This document shows, piece after piece, positions 1 through 8,691 of a stretch of 27,603 nt of DNA; the first letter of the stretch is position 1, and every line of letters starts with the position of its first letter. Source of the stretch: a virus. The DNA lies in IMG/VR virus record IMGVR_UViG_3300010300_000084, positions 1 to 27,603 of that record; one strand, 5' to 3'. The notes under the pieces were generated by a model, which worked only from the letters and a program-made list of their open reading frames with translations, was not told the origin of the DNA and did not search any database. The position numbers were made by a program, and so were the translations under genes.

Positions 1-1
1 A

Positions 2-874
2 GTCACAGCAAATCTTTTTGATGTCAACAGTCTTAAAGAGCAGTATAACAAGGTTAAAGCTCATGGCCTACAGACTGAGGGGACAGCAGGAGTAATGTAC
101 TACGACAAAGACGGGAAGGCATCGTTCCGACCATCTGGAGATGTCCAACCAGTCTACAAGTTCCCACACAGAAAAGGGGATAAGACAGAGGGGGCGGTAG
201 TGGTATACGAAGCACCCTACCTAACGAACGAAAAAGAAGTGCCTCACAATTTGTATCTTATCTGCCATGACCCTTATGCTCAGTCAAAGTCTACGAGCAA
301 TGAATCGCTTGGGGCTGCATACGTCATCAAGAGACCAAACAATCTATCCAAGCCGGATGATATAATAGTAGCAAGCTATGTCGGGAGACCACAAACACAG
401 GATGAGTACAACCGCAATCTATTTATGCTGGCGGAGTACTACAACGCAAAAATCGGGTTCGAGAACGACCGTGGAGAGCTCATTGCTTACGCGAAGAGAT
501 ATCGCAAACTACATAAGCTACAAGAAGAATTTGAAATGCTGGACAAGCGAGAACTGCGATCCAGAAATGTAAGACGCCAGTACGGGATGCACATGACCGA
601 GCAGCGGAAGCGGCAGGGAGAGTTGTACATCAGAGACTGGTTGGTGACACCAAGACACACAGATGAAGACGGTAACGTAACACTTAACTTGCATAAGATA
701 TACGATCCCGGACTTCTCCAAGAATTGATTAAATTTAACCACAGAGGAAACTTCGATAGGGTAATGGCTTTCATGGTGGGTATGTACCACACGCGAGAGT
801 TATATAATAGAGAGGTAACCGAAATTCTATCCGATAGATCTACGGACGATTGGTTCGACCGTATTTATAAGTAA
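2..874 (+). CDS. terL: Terminase large subunit, C-terminal nuclease part (partial)
   Basis: The frame is open from base 2, so the ATG at 95 is internal and the true start lies before the window; 290 residues are visible. This is the part of the packaging motor that cuts concatemeric DNA; the ATPase half with its Walker motifs is missing. The RNase H-like nuclease signature can be followed: a first Asp in LICHDPYA (about nt 269), a Glu in IGFENDRGE (about nt 461), and a late Asp in FDRVMAFMVGMYHTRE (about nt 755), the order expected for metal-binding residues of TerL nucleases. The tail contains a charged helical stretch and ends 10 nt before the portal gene, the usual terminase-portal order. 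The assignment rests on these motifs and on the neighbour; I infer the missing N-terminal ATPase from the family. Confidence 0.85.
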   Translation, partial: VTANLFDVNSLKEQYNKVKAHGLQTEGTAGVMYYDKDGKASFRPSGDVQPVYKFPHRKGDKTEGAVVVYEAPYLTNEKEVPHNLYLICHDPYAQSKSTSNESLGAAYVIKRPNNLSKPDDIIVASYVGRPQTQDEYNRNLFMLAEYYNAKIGFENDRGELIAYAKRYRKLHKLQEEFEMLDKRELRSRNVRRQYGMHMTEQRKRQGELYIRDWLVTPRHTDEDGNVTLNLHKIYDPGLLQELIKFNHRGNFDRVMAFMVGMYHTRELYNREVTEILSDRSTDDWFDRIYK

Positions 875-884
875 TTTTAGCCAG

Positions 885-3098
885 ATGTACGGTACCCATA
901 AAATACCGCAACAGCGTATCCCGAGGTCAAAGAAGACGAAGAAGTGGGCAGAGGAATGCGTTGAAGCCTACATAGATATGTCTAAGTTTGGTCTGTCAGA
1001 GCGTCGCTCCAGACTGAAAGCCTTGTATGAATACTACAACGGTAACATCGATGACGATGACTACAAGTATGTGCTCAAGCCCTACGGGAAAACGAGAAGC
1101 AACTTCCCATCAAAGCTGCGCAACTACCCAATCATCAAGCCCATCATTGACCTGCTGCTGGGGGAGAAGTCCAAGAGACCTCTGAACTACAGCGTTATCA
1201 TAGCCAATGCAGATGCAGTCACTCGCAAAGAAGAGGCTAAGAAGCAAGCATTGTTTACTCAGGTTCAGAAGATGTTCTTGAATGAACTGGCTAGAAACTC
1301 AGACCTTGTAGGCAACCCCGAAGAGATCCCACTCCCAGAAGAAGTACTGGAGCAGTTCGAGCGTACATACGTAGACAACAGAGCCATCAAAGGACAGGCT
1401 GCGTTGAACTACATCATGCAGCATCAGGAGATATACGACAAGTTCCAGAAAGGGTTCTTCCACTACCTGGTGACGGGTGAGGTGTACTCGCACAAAGGCG
1501 TGCGTAATGCAGAACCATTCTACGAGATACTTAACCCTCTTGATATAGACTTCGATAAAGACCCAGACATTGAGTTCGTGGAGGACGGGGACTGGGCCAT
1601 CATCAGAAAGTTTGTGCACGCATCAAGCGCAGTGGACATGTTCAGCCCGTATCTCACGCCTGAACAGGTGTTGCAGTTGGAGAACCCAAAGCAGCAGTCT
1701 ACTGAGTCTTACTTGTTGTACAGATCAGAGGCTACAGGGTCAGATGACAACATCTATAGAAACAGACTTATCGAAGTAGTTACTGTATACTGGAAGTCAC
1801 GCAAGCGCATTGGGTTCTTGTCTTACAAAGACAAAGTCACAGGAGTCATCGAAGAGATGCAGGTTGAGGACGGATTCCGTATCCCGCAAGAACTAAAAGA
1901 ACAAGGAGCTAAGATTAAATACGAGTGGGTCAATGAGGTGTGGGAAGGCACGCGTATAGACGGGGACTTCTACATCAAGATGAACCCCATCTCCAACCAA
2001 CGTACATCACTTGACAACCCATCACTCTGCAAACTACCAGTCAATGGACGAAAGTACTCAGACATCAACGCTGACAACATATCAATCGTATCACTGGGTG
2101 TCCCATTCCAGCTCAACTACAACATCTTTAAGTATAGAATGGAGTTGGCGATCGCAAGATCAAAAGACATCATAGCCCAGTTTGACATCAACATGATACC
2201 CAAGAAGTGGGACATGGATAAGTTCATGTACTTCGTAGAAGGTACAGGTATCGCGTGGGTAGATTACAACAAAGAAGGGATACAGCTGTCACCGCAGCAC
2301 CAGTCTGTACTTGACATGTCTATCAAGACAATCGATCAGTACCTCAACCTTCTCGAGTCCATCATGCAGGAGTGGGAGAAGATATCAGGAGTCAACAGAC
2401 AAAGACAGGGTGGTATCGGGCCGTACGAAGGCAAGGCTACATCACAGCAGGCAATCGTACAGTCATCGCATATCACCGAAGACATCTTCCGTAAGTATGC
2501 ACGCTTTGAACAACGTGAGTTGCAAGGCTTGATCGATTACTCGAAAGAAGCCTGGCTCTCAGGTAAAAAGGCCATGTACGTTATGCCTGACATGACTACT
2601 GAAATGATCGACATCGACTCTATGCAACACATGGAGACAGAGTACGGCATCTTCGTGTCTGATGCAGGTAGAGACCAAGACAAGCTTGAACAAGCTAAGA
2701 TGTTGTCTCAATCTATGATTCAGAACGGGGTACCAGCTTCTGCAGTACTTGACCTGTTCGATACTGAGAACTACGCAGGCATCAAGGATAAGATCAAGAA
2801 AGCTGAGAAAGCACAGAAAGAGTTGGAGCAACAACAACAGCAAGCTCAACAGCAAGCTCAAGTTGAACAGCAGAAGACTCAGCAGATGCAGATACAGCAG
2901 CAGGCTGTCGACAAAGAGAAGGACAGACAGTTGCAGATCGAGTTGGCGCTTATCAAAGCTGAAGCTTCAGACAATCAGGATAGGCTAAACATTGACATGG
3001 CTAAGATGCAGCAGAACTTTGAGATAAAGCAGAGAGAGCTGGATCTTAAGCAGCAAGCCCTTAACAAAGAGGGTGACCTAAGACCTGACGGAGAATGA
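885..3098 (+). CDS. Portal protein
   Basis: A 737-residue protein directly after the terminase, of a length usual for portals of large podovirus-like Bacteroidota phages. Portals form the dodecameric ring at one capsid vertex through which DNA is packed and released. Residues 79-99 hold the characteristic RNYPIIKPIIDLLLGE segment followed by a KRP motif; a second typical block, SGVNRQRQGGIGPYEGKA, lies near residues 503-520 and is followed by a QSS segment. From about residue 630 to the end the protein becomes a long Gln/Lys/Glu-rich predicted coiled coil, with runs of up to five Gln, which could line the internal barrel or bind internal proteins. The ATG at 885 lacks a clear Shine-Dalgarno sequence. 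The stop overlaps the next start as ATGA. The family assignment is firm from motifs and position. Confidence 0.9.
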   Translation: MYGTHKIPQQRIPRSKKTKKWAEECVEAYIDMSKFGLSERRSRLKALYEYYNGNIDDDDYKYVLKPYGKTRSNFPSKLRNYPIIKPIIDLLLGEKSKRPLNYSVIIANADAVTRKEEAKKQALFTQVQKMFLNELARNSDLVGNPEEIPLPEEVLEQFERTYVDNRAIKGQAALNYIMQHQEIYDKFQKGFFHYLVTGEVYSHKGVRNAEPFYEILNPLDIDFDKDPDIEFVEDGDWAIIRKFVHASSAVDMFSPYLTPEQVLQLENPKQQSTESYLLYRSEATGSDDNIYRNRLIEVVTVYWKSRKRIGFLSYKDKVTGVIEEMQVEDGFRIPQELKEQGAKIKYEWVNEVWEGTRIDGDFYIKMNPISNQRTSLDNPSLCKLPVNGRKYSDINADNISIVSLGVPFQLNYNIFKYRMELAIARSKDIIAQFDINMIPKKWDMDKFMYFVEGTGIAWVDYNKEGIQLSPQHQSVLDMSIKTIDQYLNLLESIMQEWEKISGVNRQRQGGIGPYEGKATSQQAIVQSSHITEDIFRKYARFEQRELQGLIDYSKEAWLSGKKAMYVMPDMTTEMIDIDSMQHMETEYGIFVSDAGRDQDKLEQAKMLSQSMIQNGVPASAVLDLFDTENYAGIKDKIKKAEKAQKELEQQQQQAQQQAQVEQQKTQQMQIQQQAVDKEKDRQLQIELALIKAEASDNQDRLNIDMAKMQQNFEIKQRELDLKQQALNKEGDLRPDGE

Positions 3099-5095
3099 CA
3101 AACGCTGATCGTAGGAGATTGCTAGAGGAGTTTAGAGCATCCGGTATGGAGGGCTCTATACTTGACGTATACAAGGCCTACGCTCAGGGTACCGATTTGT
3201 TGGCTGAACATAGACAGCAACAAGAACAGGCTAAGCCGCTGGTTGCAGAAACGCCTGAACAACAGAAAGAAGGGCTGAGGCCCTACCACAAAGCCGGGGA
3301 GTTCAATCAAACTATGGTCTTCCCTGACGTCCCTCCTAATACCCCGTTCAATACGATAGGTATGAAAGCACCTATCAACATTAAGAAAGTAGATGAGCAG
3401 GGACATCTGATACAGTCATACGAGAATGTACCCCCCGGCATAACCAACTTGCCTACGGGACCAAATCACGGTACCGTGATAGAAACCCCAGCTACGTATC
3501 AAAAAGGGGGAGAAGTAAAAAAGATGCAGACTGGTGGGGCTAAGGACGATAATAAAGAGGAGAAGCAAAAAGTATCCTTGACGTGGTCAGAAAAACACAA
3601 GCTGGATAAGAATACAGTTCCAGGCACCAGAATCATGACGTTTGAAGACGGCACTCAAATGCCCGTCTTGTTAGGGACAGCAGAGGTAGTAGCAAAGAAA
3701 GACAGGAAAGGATTAGACTCTGTAGAAGACGCTGTTAAAAGAACAGGGTCAGGCATTGTAGGAGACTACGCCAAGACAGATAAGTCTAAGCGGGAAAAGT
3801 TTGAGTCTGGGGTAAGAGAAGACATCAATACTGCAGGCAACAACATGATAAACGTAGCTACAGATGCAATGTCATGGCCGGGTAGAGTTACTACAGGCGC
3901 ACTCCTCAATGCTGCTACAGGAAAGAAAATAAATACAAACCCGTTTGCCTACACAGATGCAGCCAGAGGTATAAAACAAGAAAACTACTCCCCGTCTACA
4001 ACACTAGGCCTAACTGGGGCTAAAGCAGTAGCAGCAGATATAGCATTTGATCCTGCAGGTGCATTTATGACGGGAAAGGGTGCCCTAGGACTGTTTAGAG
4101 CCCCCGCTAGATTTGGGTTGACCTACTCTAAAGTTCCTTTTGGGTACGGTAAAAAGTCTCTGGGCCCAAAAGAAACTTTGCAAAGTGTATTCAGCAAGAA
4201 GAAACAAGTAGAAAACGTATTCCGGGCACACAGGGGCAGGGGCATAAATCCGATTGTGCCGTATGATAGAATACCAAAAAATCAACGAGATCAAATTGAA
4301 AACAGAATTGATGCAGTTCGGTTAAGTCTTGGAAAAGAACAACGGTATGGTTCATACAAACCTTCCGGAGTCAGCGGACGAGAGGTTAAGCTAAGAGACC
4401 CTGACCAACTTGACTTTGCAGCGTCCAATGTAGGAGACATTCAGATACCCAAAGCTGTAAAGAAAGATTTGATTGCACGAGGAAAATGGACAGCACCTCT
4501 CTCAGATGAATGGAAGCACGGACCTAAGATACCATTCGGGGAACACCTGGCAGCTGGTAAAGCAAGTCTTAAAGGAAATAAAGGTGTATCTGTAGGATAC
4601 ACTGATGACCTATATGGTGTGATGGGTGGATACAGAATAGAGACAACCCCAATGAATAAGGGTATGAGAGTAGATATGGTTGATGACTGGGATCTCCAAC
4701 CGTTTCAACAAGGAACAACCTCTCCACTCTTGGACAGACTTCCTGATAGAGCTAAAAGAGCAATAAACAAACTCCCAGAACGGGCAAAAGATAAACTCTT
4801 CAATACTGAGGTATTTGAAACGCTGGGCGGAAAGCCTATAAGAATACGACAAAGCTTTGATGTACACGCTGATCAAGGAAGGCTAAACATTTCACTCCCC
4901 GGCAGCTCTGAACCTTTGATATCTAGAGCAGGAGCATCACGAGGACCCCAACCAATTAACTTAGATAAAGCCGCTCCAGGCTACATATCTTTTGAAGATA
5001 TGAAAGCTTACGAGTTTGGACTTAACTCGCTCAAGTCACTACGTAGAAGAGGAGGAATGATAGATAGACGAAAGAAGCGCAGAAAGCGCAAGTGA
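3095..5095 (+). CDS. Basic virion-associated protein of unknown function
   Basis: I do not recognise a family for this 666-residue protein. It begins with a helical segment, then a Pro/Gln-rich, probably flexible stretch to about residue 130. QKGG at 136-139 and QTGG at 145-148 flank a short Lys-rich linker. Residues about 255-345 are Ala/Gly-rich and moderately hydrophobic, and the rest is basic and mixed. The C-terminus is strongly basic and contains GGMIDRR at 653-659, also found in two proteins at the far end of the window. It sits between portal and scaffold, where many phages keep a head protease or an internal protein, but I see no convincing catalytic serine, cysteine or metal motif. 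An internal or ejected virion protein is my best inference. It overlaps the portal gene by 4 nt, so the two are probably translationally coupled. Confidence 0.75.
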   Translation: MTNADRRRLLEEFRASGMEGSILDVYKAYAQGTDLLAEHRQQQEQAKPLVAETPEQQKEGLRPYHKAGEFNQTMVFPDVPPNTPFNTIGMKAPINIKKVDEQGHLIQSYENVPPGITNLPTGPNHGTVIETPATYQKGGEVKKMQTGGAKDDNKEEKQKVSLTWSEKHKLDKNTVPGTRIMTFEDGTQMPVLLGTAEVVAKKDRKGLDSVEDAVKRTGSGIVGDYAKTDKSKREKFESGVREDINTAGNNMINVATDAMSWPGRVTTGALLNAATGKKINTNPFAYTDAARGIKQENYSPSTTLGLTGAKAVAADIAFDPAGAFMTGKGALGLFRAPARFGLTYSKVPFGYGKKSLGPKETLQSVFSKKKQVENVFRAHRGRGINPIVPYDRIPKNQRDQIENRIDAVRLSLGKEQRYGSYKPSGVSGREVKLRDPDQLDFAASNVGDIQIPKAVKKDLIARGKWTAPLSDEWKHGPKIPFGEHLAAGKASLKGNKGVSVGYTDDLYGVMGGYRIETTPMNKGMRVDMVDDWDLQPFQQGTTSPLLDRLPDRAKRAINKLPERAKDKLFNTEVFETLGGKPIRIRQSFDVHADQGRLNISLPGSSEPLISRAGASRGPQPINLDKAAPGYISFEDMKAYEFGLNSLKSLRRRGGMIDRRKKRRKRK

Positions 5096-5166
5096 TATAT
5101 AATAATAGCAACTGTATAAAATAATTTTACAGAAATACAAACCAAACCCATTAATATTTTTGCGTA

Positions 5167-6321
5167 ATGTCAGACCCAAACAACAAACTAGACTTTAGCG
5201 CCATTACCTTCGACAGTGTCGTTGGAGAAGGCGCACCAGGACTGGAAACAGTCGAACAGGAGCCTCAAGACGTTGAGGAATACTACGACGATGATGACAT
5301 CATCGACGAAGACCCTAGAGAATATGGAGACGAAGACTTCGAAGACTATGTCGATGAGGACGACGACTACGATGACGATGACGACACCGTAGAAGACGAC
5401 TACGACGACGAAGATGATGAGGAAGATGACGACGAAGAGTTTGAAGACGAACTCACCGAAGACGAATACGACGATCTCCCCATCGCAGATAAGATCTCTG
5501 ATATTCTCGGATTTGAATTAGAAAATGAGTATGCCGATACTGTAGAGGGGCTCACCAGCTTTGTCAGAGATATGTCTGAAGAAGTTGCAGAAGCACAGCT
5601 GCAAGATCTGTTTGACCAGTACCCAGAGATACAAGCTCACCTTGACTTTGTGTTGGCTGGCGGAGACCCACAGGAGTTCTACGCTGCAAACAACCCACAG
5701 TCAGACTACAGCCGTATCGAGCTTAGGGAACAGGATGTGACTCTCCAACGCGCTATGCTTGGTGAGTACTACAAAGCAATGGGCCACCAAGATGAGTTTA
5801 TCCTCGAGATGCTCAACGATTTCGAAGAAGGTGGTAAGCTGTACAACAAAGCATTGATAGCACAAGGAGAACTTACTGCAATGCAAGAGCAGCAGAGAGA
5901 AGCTTTGTACCAAGAGCAACTTGAGGCGCAAGCGTACGAAGAGCAGGTGCAAGAAAACTTCTGGGGCGATGTAGCAGACTACATCTCAGAAGACAATGAG
6001 TTTGCAGGTATAGTGATCCCAGACTCAGATAAGCAAGACTTCTTCGATTACATCTCTGCCCCCGTAGACGAGGAAGGCAATACTCAAAGAGACCTAGACT
6101 ATGCTGATGCCAACATCGACATCAAGCTCGCAATAGACTATCTCATGTATAGCGGATTTGATCTCGGAGATATCATCGACACGAAAGCACGCACGCAAAG
6201 TGTCAGGAATCTCAGAGAACGTATTCAGTCTAACGAAGAGAGAGTCAAGAGCGCTCGTAAAGCTCAGCGTAGACAACCATCATTTGATCCAGATCAACTG
6301 GACATAAACGCGCTTTTTTAA
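5167..6321 (+). CDS. Acidic scaffold-like capsid assembly protein
   Basis: This 384-residue protein lies immediately before the major capsid gene. Residues 28-103 are an extreme Asp/Glu tract with scattered Tyr. After it comes a mostly helical region, including a Gln/Glu-rich probable coiled coil around residues 225-260. The end is basic (residues about 350-370, rich in Arg and Lys) followed by FDPDQLDINALF. Acidic, helical proteins with a basic C-terminal helix next to the capsid gene are typical of scaffolding proteins, which guide procapsid formation and then leave or are digested. No sequence motif proves this; the call rests on composition and position. The tract is encoded by a GAY/GAR-rich low-complexity stretch at about 5260-5475. 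A 71-nt A/T-rich gap precedes the gene, which may therefore have its own leader. Confidence 0.65.
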   Translation: MSDPNNKLDFSAITFDSVVGEGAPGLETVEQEPQDVEEYYDDDDIIDEDPREYGDEDFEDYVDEDDDYDDDDDTVEDDYDDEDDEEDDDEEFEDELTEDEYDDLPIADKISDILGFELENEYADTVEGLTSFVRDMSEEVAEAQLQDLFDQYPEIQAHLDFVLAGGDPQEFYAANNPQSDYSRIELREQDVTLQRAMLGEYYKAMGHQDEFILEMLNDFEEGGKLYNKALIAQGELTAMQEQQREALYQEQLEAQAYEEQVQENFWGDVADYISEDNEFAGIVIPDSDKQDFFDYISAPVDEEGNTQRDLDYADANIDIKLAIDYLMYSGFDLGDIIDTKARTQSVRNLRERIQSNEERVKSARKAQRRQPSFDPDQLDINALF

Positions 6322-6346
6322 GCATAACCTTTTAAAATAAACAATC

Positions 6347-7795
6347 ATGGCTTTGATGCAGGTACTTAAAACGTACTACAATGACCAGCAGATGACCGAC
6401 ACAAACTCGTTGGTTAATGCTTTGATGGAGAAGCCCGAAGAGCTCTCTCCCATCATTACGCACTTGGCCGGACGTGAAGAAAAGAAGTTTCCTCTTTCCT
6501 TCTTGACTGAAGGGGTTGGTAACACGAAGTCAATCAATAGATTTGAATTTGAGTATCGTGTCAAGACCCATGAAGTTAACGTTCGCCCAGTGGTTTCCGC
6601 AACTGTTCCTACAGGTGTGGCTTCCGGTGCCACGTTCACTATCGTTTTCCCCGACAAGTGGTTTATTGCCCCTTACACTCTCGTTTCTAACACGGGTACT
6701 TTGGCAAGAATCATGAAGGACCCTGTAGCTGTAGGCAACGGCTACGAGTACACTTTGCAGTTGGTGTCTCCTGACGGAACCATCGCTGCTGGAGAGTACG
6801 CAGTGGGTGCACTCTGGGGAATGTTGTATGCGAACGTCGGTGTTGACTTCTCACGCGGTAACGCTTCTAACTGGACAGCTCCCGGGTTGGTCCGTTCTAA
6901 GATCGGTACTGTACGTAAGTCTTACCACTTCTCAGGCAACGCTAAGGATTACGTAGCAGAGTTCACTCTCCCAACTAAGGAGGGTTCTTCTACTAACCTC
7001 TGGATGGACTACGAGGAGTACCGTCACATGCTCAAGTTTAAGGAAGAGTGTGAGATGTACTACTGGTACGGAGCTAAGACCTACGATGAGAAGGGATCTA
7101 ACAGAATGTTGGACGAGAACGGTCAACCAGTTATTTCTGGTCCTGGCTTGTTCGAGCAGATCATCAACAAGGATACTTACTCTACGCTCACTCAGAAGAA
7201 GATCGAGGACACCATTGGTGACTTGTTCTACGGTATGACTGATGCTACGGAAAAGCAAGTGACTTTGTACACAGGTATCGGTGGTGCACGTGAGTTCGAT
7301 AAGGCTCTCCGCAACTACTACTCTAACGGTGTTAGCTCTAGTTCTATGAACCAGACTAACTCTTACCTGAAGACCACTGAGTCTAAGTTCATCACGGGAA
7401 CGGGTCGTAACCTCGGTATCACCGGTTACTTCACGTCATACGACCACATCGATGGTCACCGTGTGAACGTTGTGAAGGTCCCATTGTTCGACCACGGTCC
7501 TGTTGCTCAGGCGTCTAACAAGCACCCTGAGTCTGGATTGCCACTCGAATCATACAGAATGGTATTTGTTGACCAGTCTTCTTACGACGGAGAAAACAAC
7601 CTCCAGATGTTGCAGAAGAAGGGTCGTGAAATGTTGCGCTGGTGTGTCGCTGGTTCAGTTGTGCCTAAGGGCTTCACTGAAACTGACACTCGCGCTAGTG
7701 ATATAGACGGTGCTTCTGTGCACATGCTCAAGACAGCTGGTATCCTGCTTCGCAGATTCGATACTTCGCTCGACTTGCAGTGCACTGCATCGTAA
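6347..7795 (+). CDS. Major capsid protein
   Basis: A 482-residue protein of the size expected for HK97-fold major capsid proteins in crAss-like and related Bacteroidota phages. It starts with a helical segment, then a beta-rich and mixed alpha/beta body without signal peptide or membrane segment. Position after the acidic scaffold-like gene and downstream of portal supports the call. Codon use changes sharply here: Lys is mostly AAG, Gly mostly GGT, Arg often CGT and Asn mostly AAC, while neighbours use AAA and AGA freely; this suggests selection for very high expression. The leader is A/T-rich (TTTTAAAATAAACAATC) without a Shine-Dalgarno sequence, as usual for Bacteroidota. A strong hairpin follows within 10 nt of the stop. 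I did not see a clear pro-domain cleavage site, so whether the N-terminus is processed is unknown. Confidence 0.8.
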   Translation: MALMQVLKTYYNDQQMTDTNSLVNALMEKPEELSPIITHLAGREEKKFPLSFLTEGVGNTKSINRFEFEYRVKTHEVNVRPVVSATVPTGVASGATFTIVFPDKWFIAPYTLVSNTGTLARIMKDPVAVGNGYEYTLQLVSPDGTIAAGEYAVGALWGMLYANVGVDFSRGNASNWTAPGLVRSKIGTVRKSYHFSGNAKDYVAEFTLPTKEGSSTNLWMDYEEYRHMLKFKEECEMYYWYGAKTYDEKGSNRMLDENGQPVISGPGLFEQIINKDTYSTLTQKKIEDTIGDLFYGMTDATEKQVTLYTGIGGAREFDKALRNYYSNGVSSSSMNQTNSYLKTTESKFITGTGRNLGITGYFTSYDHIDGHRVNVVKVPLFDHGPVAQASNKHPESGLPLESYRMVFVDQSSYDGENNLQMLQKKGREMLRWCVAGSVVPKGFTETDTRASDIDGASVHMLKTAGILLRRFDTSLDLQCTAS

Positions 7796-7803
7796 TTTGG
7801 TGT

Positions 7804-7856
7804 TTGGTTTGCAAAGGGGGGAGCTGAAATGTCGGCTCTCCCCGATTTGCAGCCAA
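7804..7856 (+). terminator. Long G-rich hairpin after the capsid gene
   Basis: The core stem pairs GGGGGGAGCT (7816-7825) with GGCTCTCCCC (7834-7843), including two G-T wobbles, around an 8-nt loop. It extends outward by GCAAA (7811-7815) with TTTGC (7846-7850) and by TTGG (7804-7807) with CCAA (7853-7856), across small bulges. The sequence downstream is T-rich (TTTATTCTTAA) but not a classic T run. It may end or attenuate transcription, or protect the 3' end of the capsid mRNA. Confidence 0.65.
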
Positions 7857-7884
7857 GACTAGTTTATTCTTAACTCAAAAGAAC

Positions 7885-8691
7885 ATGAAAAAAGTTATAA
7901 TCAGACGCAAAGAAGTCCTCGGCCACCTCCCTAAGGAGATCAGAGCTGCGGCAAAAATTACGATCGGCTCCATCTACGTCGGAAGACAACCTCTTAGAGG
8001 GGTAGAAGGAGAAGAAGCACACAAGTTGTTGTCAGGTATACTCGATGTACCACCAGGACACGAAGCTTGGCCACGACTTGAAAAGGATTTTTGGGCCAGT
8101 ATGGCGCTTAAGATTCCATTCGAAGGAAAAGAACTGGACATTACAGTAGATGAAGAGGGTAATCCCCACAACGTAATGGACTACATCACCTTCAAGTGGT
8201 GCAAGAAGCACAGACAAGTAGCCGAAACAAAAGAAGAAATGGAAAGAGTAGGTGGGAAGAAGTTCTACATCTACGATCCAGAGAGAGATCTCCTCAAGAA
8301 GAACGCTAAAGTGAAAGTAGGTAAGGAAGCAGATAAGGAATTCATCAAAGCATCAGCAGATGTTGCTAAGATGCGCAGACTTATCAGACTTCTCAGCAAG
8401 GGTAGCAACCCAGAGAAGCTTACGGACGTTGAAGTAGAGAATTCTTTGTACGAGCTCAAGAGCAGTGAGCCTGCAAAGTTCCTCAAGCTCGCACTTGATA
8501 AGGATCTCGACCTTAAGGCAGAGATTGAAGAGATGGTTAGCAAGGATGTCTTGCGTAAAATCGGAAACCAGTACATATACGGGGACGAGACCATCGGAGA
8601 AAACCAAAATGACACCATAGTTTACTTTAAAAACAAGAAGAACTCAGGAGCGGTCAACGCTATGAGAGCTCAATTGAAGACACTAGCGTGA
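7885..8691 (+). CDS. Conserved head-module protein, function unknown
   Basis: A soluble, Lys/Glu-rich protein of 268 residues. Its N-terminal 100 residues look folded (KITIGSIYVGRQPLRGVEG, then a segment with DFWASM and a conserved-looking VMDYITFKWCKKH). The middle (residues about 110-200) is highly charged and helical. The C-terminal part contains VLRKIGNQYIYGDETIG, which I believe recurs in proteins coded just after the capsid gene in Bacteroidota phages, though I cannot check this here. There is no membrane segment, signal peptide or enzyme motif. The position between capsid and adaptor genes suggests a role in capsid stabilisation or head completion, which is inference only. The ATG at 885 of the local numbering is preceded by CTCAAAAGAAC, with no Shine-Dalgarno sequence. 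Its stop overlaps the next gene as GTGA. Confidence 0.75.
   Translation: MKKVIIRRKEVLGHLPKEIRAAAKITIGSIYVGRQPLRGVEGEEAHKLLSGILDVPPGHEAWPRLEKDFWASMALKIPFEGKELDITVDEEGNPHNVMDYITFKWCKKHRQVAETKEEMERVGGKKFYIYDPERDLLKKNAKVKVGKEADKEFIKASADVAKMRRLIRLLSKGSNPEKLTDVEVENSLYELKSSEPAKFLKLALDKDLDLKAEIEEMVSKDVLRKIGNQYIYGDETIGENQNDTIVYFKNKKNSGAVNAMRAQLKTLA

Noticed and set aside
487-792. Minus-strand open frames of 90-101 codons over the terminase
   Set aside because: Lie fully inside a clear plus-strand gene, with no domain or leader; typical shadows, as are the other minus-strand frames in the window.
5112-5132. Weak A/T hairpin in the 5096-5166 gap
   Set aside because: Only four plus four pairs with a bulge and a 3-nt loop; expected by chance in A/T-rich sequence.
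5155-5162. TATTTTTG, an exact TAnnTTTG match before the scaffold-like gene
   Set aside because: It ends only 4 nt before the ATG, so a transcript starting from it would begin at or after the start codon.
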